A stretch of DNA of 64,000 nt. Origin: Powellomyces hirtus. Lineage: Eukaryota; Chytridiomycota; Chytridiomycetes; Spizellomycetales; Powellomycetaceae. The DNA is taken from assembly GCA_025526995.1 (NCBI GenBank), contig JAHLKG010000002.1, positions 1,178,001 to 1,242,000 on the forward strand, given 5' to 3'. This document shows, in pieces, positions 57,315-64,000 of the stretch. The notes beneath the pieces are model-generated. The model did not search any database, was not told where the DNA came from, and saw nothing but the letters and a program-made list of their open reading frames with translations. Position 1 is the first letter of the stretch. Each line of letters opens with the position of its first letter. A program made the translations under genes and the position numbers.

Positions 57315-58076
57315 ATGTCTTCCTTCACTCTCATCGCTGCGGCTCTTGCCGACACCAACGGGATTGGGTTCCAAAACGACCTGCCATGGCGACTCCCAAA
57401 TGAAATGCGTTACTTTCAACGCGTGACAACCTGGTTAGGTCGCCGGGACGGGTCAGCTTATCCGTCTCAAGAGCAGCAGCAACAGCAGAAGGAGAATGGA
57501 AAAGATAGCGCGGAGGATGCGCCGTGGAATGCTGTCATAATGGGCCGGAAAACATGGGACTCTATGCCCGATGGTTTCCGGCCTTTAAAAAATCGGATTA
57601 ACATCGTGTTGACGTCCGACCAGGCGCTTATTCCGAGTATAGAACGGTAAGAAGGCAGTTTTGGGTTCTCCTTGTCAATGGACGATATAATGTCCCGTAT
57701 ATAACCCAGCTGAAAATGCAGCAACTCCTCCACAACGCCGATCCGCGCCTTCACATCACTCGCCGCAGCCCTCTCCTATCTGCAAATCGCGTCCCCCACA
57801 CACACCTTCATCATCGGCGGATCACATTTGTATTCTACATGTATAACCCACCCACTGTGCAACCGGATACTGTTAACGCGGGTTGTCCCGCCCAAAGCGA
57901 TTGAGTGCGACACGTTCTTTCCCGAGATACCAGGAGACGTGTTTGAGCGCGCCGGCGAGGAAGAGATGAATGAGGTACTGGGGCGGGGCAGACCGGAGAG
58001 TAAACAGAGTGAGAAGGGATTTGAGTATGAGTTTCGAATGTGGACAAGGAGGCAATTGCGAGGGCAGAATAGGTAG
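57315..58076 (+). CDS. DFR1: dihydrofolate reductase
   Basis: Two exons (57315-57646, 57722-58076) join to 228 residues. [33 protein letters not shown] (substrate Glu region), [13 protein letters not shown] and [13 protein letters not shown] are classic DHFR motifs, and the end has the usual beta strands ([13 protein letters not shown]). It reduces dihydrofolate to tetrahydrofolate with NADPH. An insert of about 30 residues, rich in Gln and Lys ([18 protein letters not shown]), lies between the first helix and the MGRKTW block, longer than in yeast. No thymidylate synthase domain is fused. It is head to head with the two-TM protein (306 bp). Confidence 0.95.
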
Positions 58077-58331
58077 CGGAGTGACATGCATACACAGACA
58101 CGCACGCGTGCACGCGCAAACGGATACGATGGGCGAAAGTTCTCATAGAGAAAACTGTAGACTGCGCAGAGCTTGGCGCCGAACACACAAATGGAAAGGG
58201 CACACTTAACAACAAGCTTAACCAAAGTGTTATACATTTGCTGTATTTGCTGTACATGCACAGCAGAGTTTGCGGAATTCCAACAACGCGAAACCGTGTT
58301 TCAGATGTCGTGCAAATATAAGGATACCTGT

Positions 58332-60511
58332 TCAGCGATGGTACTCTCCTCCATAAGGAGCGGTACGCGACTGGTCGTAGCGGTCAACATAGCCTCCAGG
58401 GGCGCCGCGTGCGTCCCCATAGGATCCGCGGTCGCCATAGCCTCCACGGGCATCCGCTGCATACCCTCCAGTGCCTGGTGCAGGGGGCGGCGGAGGAGGG
58501 TAATCCTTGTAGTAATCGTTGCGATGAGGCGGTGGTGCCGCCCCTACAGGACAACCCATTCACTTGTCAGTAAGAGGGTTGGAGTTACGGTCCTTCTGCT
58601 TTCCACCTCAAACGTACCTCCAGGATGACCGTAATCGGGTGCGCCGCCGTACCCGCGGTCATAGCCGTAGCCGCCACCGCCGCCGCTGCCGTATCCTCCA
58701 TAACCACCACCATAGTTGTCATAGCCTCCGCCGCTGCCGCCGCCGCCGTAGTAGTCTCGAGGAGGCGGTCCTCCATAGCTATCATATCCACCGCCGCCAC
58801 CGCCTCCGCCGTAGTAGTCCCCGGAATCGTAACCTCGGTGTGGCCTATCATATCCACGCTGGCCTCCGTAAGAAGAGCGGGGAGGAGGTCCACGTCCCAT
58901 AGGCGGCCCTCCGCGATCCTACAATAGAGCGTCCCCCAGTTACTATCCGCCTCCAATGCAATAACACGCGCCAGACAGACGGTCGACGCTCCAAATGGCA
59001 GAACTTTCCGAACCGCCTGCCCTTTACGGCGTTCTGAGCACCACCCATGTTCTAACAGATGCCCACCTCGCGCACTTCCAACCGTCTGCCATGCCATTCG
59101 GTCCCGTCGAACATTGCTATCCCATAAAAATCCAAGAAAGTATTATCGCTCCTGCACGTAATCCAAAACCAGAACCGCCATACCCAGCCCAATCAGGACA
59201 ACATGCATGCAGGCCCAACCCAGGTTTATCTTTGGAACCCCACTTCTATATATGGGTAGAGGACCTGCATTGAATGGTTTCTGTCCTGACCGGCATCACC
59301 CATGACACATACAAATCGCATTTCCGGCCTGCTCCGCAGTTTCGAAGACAACTGTGCCCATTCCCCGAGATCGTCGGTCCGGTCCTTCAGCTACGTCAGC
59401 TCGAACAACGTGCCCTGAATATTCATTAGTGAACATGGCCGTAATGATGGGAAAGAGCTGAGAACCAACCAGCTTGACGGAAATGATCCTTCAAGTCTTG
59501 CCAGGCAACAACATAGGGAAGCTGCAGTGGGGAATGGTAAGAGTCTTATGGCTCATCAAAAGGGAACAAGGTAAACCCTTACATTGCCGACAAACAAAGC
59601 ACGGCCTGGCGTGTCAACTCGGCGACTCGAGCCGAATTTTGCTTCTTGTTCACGGTCCTATGTCACCATGGTCAGGAATATGTAAAGCCGCTTTGTATGT
59701 AATCCCACTTCTACCTCGCGGATGAAGACCGGGCGGTTCATAAGCTGTGTCTCGCTGAGATCTCTGATAGCTTTTTGTGCTTCTTCCGGCGTTGTGAACT
59801 CTACTACGCCACATCCCTATTCATATCGAGGGTTAGAAAGATGAACATGGAGAACTTTCAGCGAGCCTCCTTACCTTAGAGCGGCCTTCCGGAAGTGTGA
59901 GAATATCGGCAAAGACAACTTCTCCAGCTGTCAAGGAGGATATGAATATAAATTTATTTGGATTTACCTGCCAGCTTACAACCTACCTGCGCGCATGAAG
60001 TCCTTCAGATCCTGCCAGCCAACTTCGTACGCCAAGTTTCCTACGTAAACACGGCATTCCTTCTTCGACGGCCTAGAAGGATCGCGGGGGCCAGCGGAAT
60101 ATTTGGACGGTCCACCACGGCCTGACAACAGCAAAGAAATCAGATTCACCGCTTGCGTCAGTCATCGAGACATCTACACTTACTGTCGCCGGACGGTCGT
60201 TCGTACGGAGTTCGGGTTCGTCCGGAGCCATATTTGTCCGGGCGAGGCGATCTTCGACTGCTGCTGTACTTTTCGCCCGAACTTGCCAAATCAGACGCTT
60301 CGGCTTTGACTGGAGAGGCATATCCGTTCCGCGGAGCAGAGGAGGACGAATGATCTCTCTCGCGGACATCCCGAGCATCCCGATCTCGCTCGCGCAGATC
60401 CCTGGAGTCCCTGTCTCGTTCAGCCTCCCTATCGTACAGGTTGTCAGGGGTGGCATCCAGTTCGGACGGCTCGTTGAGATCAACAGTAGGCTCCGCCTTC
60501 AGGTTGTCCAT
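58332..60511 (-). CDS. two-RRM protein with RGG/GY-rich tail (Gbp2-like)
   Basis: Several exons. The start at 60511 (MDNLKAEPTVDLNEPSELDA) leads to an RE/RD-rich region (DREAERDRDSRDLRERDRDA). RRM1: CRVYVGNLAYEVGWQDLKDF, EVVFADILTLPEGRSKG and GCGVVEFTTPEEAQKAI. RRM2: RALFVGN (after RRVDTPG), LPYVVAWQDLKDHFRQAG, VVRADVAEGPDRRSRGMGTV and VFETAEQAGNAI. After WHGRRLEVRE come PPMGRGPPPRSSYGGQRG and a long Gly/Tyr-rich tail with many YGGGGGGGG units, ending TAPYGGEYHR. The order matches fungal Gbp2/Hrb1-type mRNA export factors and animal hnRNP M. The tail is likely to form condensates and be arginine-methylated; that is inference. Some exon ends near 59100-59300 are approximate. Confidence 0.82.
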
Positions 60512-60816
60512 CTTGGAATGCAGCGTCGTTACAAGGCACAGCGTTCACGGTGAGCAAGCCGAGAATTGTTGGGGAGGGGGGGTTCATTTGAGGCTCCTTT
60601 GGCGATTGACAGTTTTGGATGAATTGGATCGAATGCTTGAGTCATGCGCTTGGTTGCAGTCACTGAACTGAAGAGATAGATATAGGCTTAACTACTGCGC
60701 TTGGACTTTGACAAAAGCGTTCTCGTAGAAAGAAAGCAATGATTTAAGAAGAGGACAAAAGCTGCTAGGCATGTGTACAGAGCCAATCATCATGAGTATT
60801 TCAACAAAGAAGTCAT
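60512..60816. other. intergenic, both neighbours on reverse strand
   Basis: No gene seen. Promoter of the RRM gene and 3' region of CPSF73. Confidence 0.35.
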
Positions 60817-63800
60817 CTAAGAGGGCTCCATCGGGCTGCCTTCTGTTTTCACTATGGGGTCTTTATCATCCGGGGCTTCCTTTGGCGGCGCAAGATCTTT
60901 TGTCACAGATATCGCGGTATCAGACGGCGCAATAGGTTGGCTTTCCCCGATGCGCCATGTTTCCTGAATGGGTCTTACTGTGCGCCACGCACGGTCTACA
61001 ACGTCATGAATGCGCCGCTTGAGGTCGTCTCCCGGTGCGGTCACATTCTGTGAATATAGAGAAAATTGTTTTCAGTACGGATAAAGCCGGCTATAACTGC
61101 TAATGCTCAGTCGTACCACATGCCAAGCATCCCCATAGGCGGAATAGATCACGCTAACTTCGCATGTGTCGCCATCATGCGACACTGTCCAACTCGCCAC
61201 AGTGCGATCCTTCTTTTCTGCGCTATCCAATTCGACAGCTTGCGCAAGAACTGCATCAGCTCCAAATTGAAGTGCGAGGAGCCGTGTTGTGTAGGCTATC
61301 GCTGGTTCATAGGTGTCGTGCAGTGGCGGAGGTATTGTTATGGACTCTTCATCGTATTCTGAAGAGGATGATGGGGCCGGGGATCCAGGAACGGCGTCCT
61401 TGGAATCTTTGGTTTCTTTCTCATTCTTATCTGAATGGCCGTGACCATGCGCACAATCCGACTTCGTGACTTAGGTTTTGGAAGAGGAAGATGGTCAGAT
61501 TCCGCCGACATGCACATTCATCACAGTGTCAAGTACATACGTTTCACACTCGCCATGGAGACGCCGGCCTCTCTCACAATGACAGCAACGACTGAGTCAG
61601 CAATCATGTCGTTGACTGCGTCGCCCTCCCATTCCAATGTGTATGTGCGTAGATTTGGGGCTTGAGTCACTTTCACCGTGTCAAACACCTACCGAGCGTC
61701 GTTCGTGAATGACATGAGAAGTTGATCACGAATTGGCCAATGTTTGAACATCACAGACTTACCACAAAGGAGCGTTTTGCGAGCACTTCCACCGGACCAT
61801 ACATGTTTTCAAGATACCATTTGACAATGCCAAAGGGCGCTCGACACGGCACGGTCTGTCGCTGTGTAAGCGATGCGGGCACCAGATCCGTGAATTCTGG
61901 AAGGTCACGAGGATCTAGAAGATGATATGTGAAGTCCCGGCAGACTAGAATACCCGTGAGCGGGGATGCGTTGGTGGGTGGATGTGTTGCAAGGTGTCCG
62001 ATCGTCTGGTGATAGAAGTTAGCTACTCTGACGGTCAGATTTCATGGGCGGTATGTATTAGACAGGATACCTTAGCCATTTTCTCTCCGCGGAAGTACAA
62101 TTCGACGGTCTCGCAGTTTTTGGGTGTGTGAATGTGAAGTGGGATGTCACGCTCCGCGTATTTGCTCTGAAGCGCGCTTTTCAAACGTCCCATCTCATTC
62201 GAGTCACCGTGGACGAGAACCTGTAGGAAGTCATGCCAAGAAATACAAATCAGCTGCCCAGAAATGGTCGTGATCAAAGCACAGAGATGGGTACCAAATT
62301 CGATGCGCCGACTTCTTCAATGAAAGCAGAGTTCTCTCGATAGTCGACGTGAGCAGAGAAGGAAATGTATTCGACCGTCAGACGCAGAGGAAGTTTAGCG
62401 CCGCTCATTGAGGTTATCTCTTCGGGTTGCGAGAGGATTTGCTATTAAGCCGAGATGGATGAGCTTTGATCTCACATCGTGAAGTGTGCAAGTGAAATAG
62501 TGACGGCAGTATACCTTTCCCAGTGTTCCTTCGACCACGTAACCCGGAATAATAACACCGTTCCGTTTATCCACGCACCAGAGTTCGAGAAGTTCTCTCG
62601 ACAGTCCGTTCTGAGAATTTTGGGGTCAAAATCTGGTGCACAATAAGAGTCTCAACATACCGCGGGAGCGCGACATGAACCGTATCATTACCTGTAACAT
62701 CCCAGGACTCGCCATCATAACACATGGTCCAACATCGTCAAAATGTGCCATGCTCTTCAGATTGGAGATGTGCTTGAACTGGAAAGGGTTGCTGATCTTG
62801 ACCTGTTGCCTGATTCTGGCGTTCATCATGTTTGTGTACGTTTGGAACACGGTCATACATTTCTTTGCGAGACTTGATGCGTAGTAAATAGGGACCGTAT
62901 GAAGTTCTGGATGTGCCTGCCAGTATTCGTCGAGGATGAGGAGAAGTTCTTGCGCACGGCCGAGCGCGAACACAGGCAGAAGGCATCGTCCGCCGCGAGC
63001 GACCACGTCATGCACCATTCGAGTAAAACGTGCTTCGCGCTCGACTCGTGGCTCGTGAGATTGCACTCCGTAGGTGGATTCGCAGATAAGGACTTCTGGT
63101 GTTACGTTCGGTGGCTTCTCTGCAGCCATGAGATGCCGATCTTCCTCGCGAGAGTAGTCCCCGGTATATAGCACGCGGACACCAGCGATTTCAATCAGAA
63201 ACATAGCGGCGCCGAGAACGTGACCTGCATTATACGGTGTAAAGCGGATGCCTTCCACATCCACTTCTTGATGGTAGTCAACCACTTCGATCTTTTCATA
63301 ACTTCGTAGTAGATCCTGCTCATCGTAAAGCTGATCTTCTGCTGATAGATTGCTGCATTGGAGAAAAGTAAAATTTCGTGGAGTTCTAAGCATGCTACGA
63401 AAAACTGAGTATCTACCTGATCTTGACGTAATCTGACAAAAGCCATTTGTATATGGCTTTGGTAGGATGCGTCATGAAAACTCGTCCTTTAAATGTCGTC
63501 TAAACGTCCCCATTCGGAAGCGAGAGAGAAGATGGAAAGACATAAAACGCGAGTCAATGATTAGAAGATGATACTGAATGATCCGACGATAGACGGTGAG
63601 AATTAGGTATCGCTTGACAGCAGTCACACGTTCCGATGTGAGAAGTATTTCTATTCTTTAGAAAGGAATACACGCGGAAATGCTGCGCTGCAACGACATT
63701 TGAGATCCCTTCCACGAATCCGCCCATCCCAATCCAAACATACGCAGAGAAAAAGCTCAACCACAAGGAGATTCTAATCCGAACAACACGTTTCTGCAAA

Positions 63801-64000
63801 TCCATTCCCCTCAACATCAGGACAAGCGAAGCGAATGCATTGCAGATTCCACGCTGTTCTGATAAGAATCTCATTTGACTTTTCTCTTGCACCTCTGATT
63901 CCGAGGCCTCGATTTCGTCTTTCGCCCCGAGATCCCGCAGCCAAGATGAGTCATCAATGCCCACCTTTTCCATGAAATACGGTAGCGCAGCAGCATGATC
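60817..64000 (-). CDS. YSH1: CPSF73/Ysh1 pre-mRNA 3' endonuclease, 5' end off window
   Basis: The right edge contains the end of an exon reading [12 protein letters not shown], the third metal-ligand motif region of CPSF73. A 465-nt intron (63500-63964) follows. Then [113 protein letters not shown] and MASPGMLQ complete the metallo-beta-lactamase and beta-CASP parts, and [13 protein letters not shown] gives motif C. The C-terminal domain ends [10 protein letters not shown] (stop at 60817). It is the nuclease that cleaves pre-mRNA before polyadenylation. About 80 N-terminal residues, including the first motifs, lie beyond 64000. Internal exon ends are approximate. Confidence 0.93.

Noticed and set aside
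58564..58927. Forward Arg/His- and Ala/Val-rich frames
   Set aside because: They are antisense readings of the Gly/Tyr-rich tail of the RRM protein.
63554..63973. Separate membrane-protein gene at the right edge
   Set aside because: Its first residues are the CPSF73 exon [12 protein letters not shown] and its frame is the following intron; a TTTAG acceptor at 63500 resumes CPSF73 at TTFKGRVF.
1..64000. CRISPR arrays, rRNA genes, telomere repeats, prophage
   Set aside because: No regular direct repeats with spacers, no rRNA-like stretch and no TTAGGG-type array were seen; gene structure is eukaryotic throughout.

Overview
The window looks like nuclear DNA of a zoosporic (flagellated) fungus, most probably a chytrid. 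Genes are dense, on both strands, and split by many short GT-AG introns, mostly about 55-110 nt. The gene set is fungal (Sso1-type syntaxin, INO1, CAP/Srv2, the mS47-type HIBCH protein). It also holds PLK4, the centriole-duplication kinase, and DAW1, an axonemal dynein assembly factor; both are normally lost with the cilium. The assignment is inference from gene content, since no rRNA or species marker is present.

Layout. 1-5.7 kb is a decayed accessory region: an AT-rich tract, isolated ORFs, a tandem repeat of about 60 bp, and an intronless broken gene for a RecQ-type helicase fused to a phosphoribosyltransferase (PRTase) domain. 6-14 kb: a GYF-domain protein, a ZPR1-like protein, an unknown protein with DYW[DN]SYD motifs, and a Q-rich protein ending in a PIP-box-like sequence. 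14.9-26.6 kb: ribosomal protein uS8, INO1, a CaMK-type kinase, an RWDD1/Gir2 protein, a small membrane protein, CAP and a syntaxin. 27-36.3 kb: kanadaptin, ZFPL1, ribosomal protein uS10, mitoribosomal bS18m and the HIBCH/mS47 protein. 36.5-44.6 kb: SCOC, PLK4, a 2.3-kb gene-free stretch and a cytochrome P450. 45.5-64 kb: an F-box-like protein, ZNHIT1, DAW1, V-ATPase subunit e, an aldehyde dehydrogenase, TRAPPC1, adenosine kinase, a two-TM protein, DHFR, a two-RRM RGG protein and CPSF73/Ysh1, which runs off the right edge.

There is no operon or single pathway. Many genes sit head to head over 130-650 bp (RWDD1/TM protein, kanadaptin/ZFPL1, bS18m/mS47, ZNHIT1/DAW1, V-ATPase e/ALDH, TRAPPC1/adenosine kinase, two-TM protein/DHFR), suggesting shared promoters. 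bS18m and mS47 are both small-subunit mitoribosomal proteins in fungi.

The most unusual item is the helicase-PRTase pseudogene (3.4-5.7 kb). It is intronless beside intron-rich neighbours, carries one in-frame stop and two single-base frame breaks, and has a domain pairing I associate with bacteria. It is best read as a laterally acquired gene now decaying. I found no CRISPR array, rRNA gene, convincing tRNA or intact transposon.
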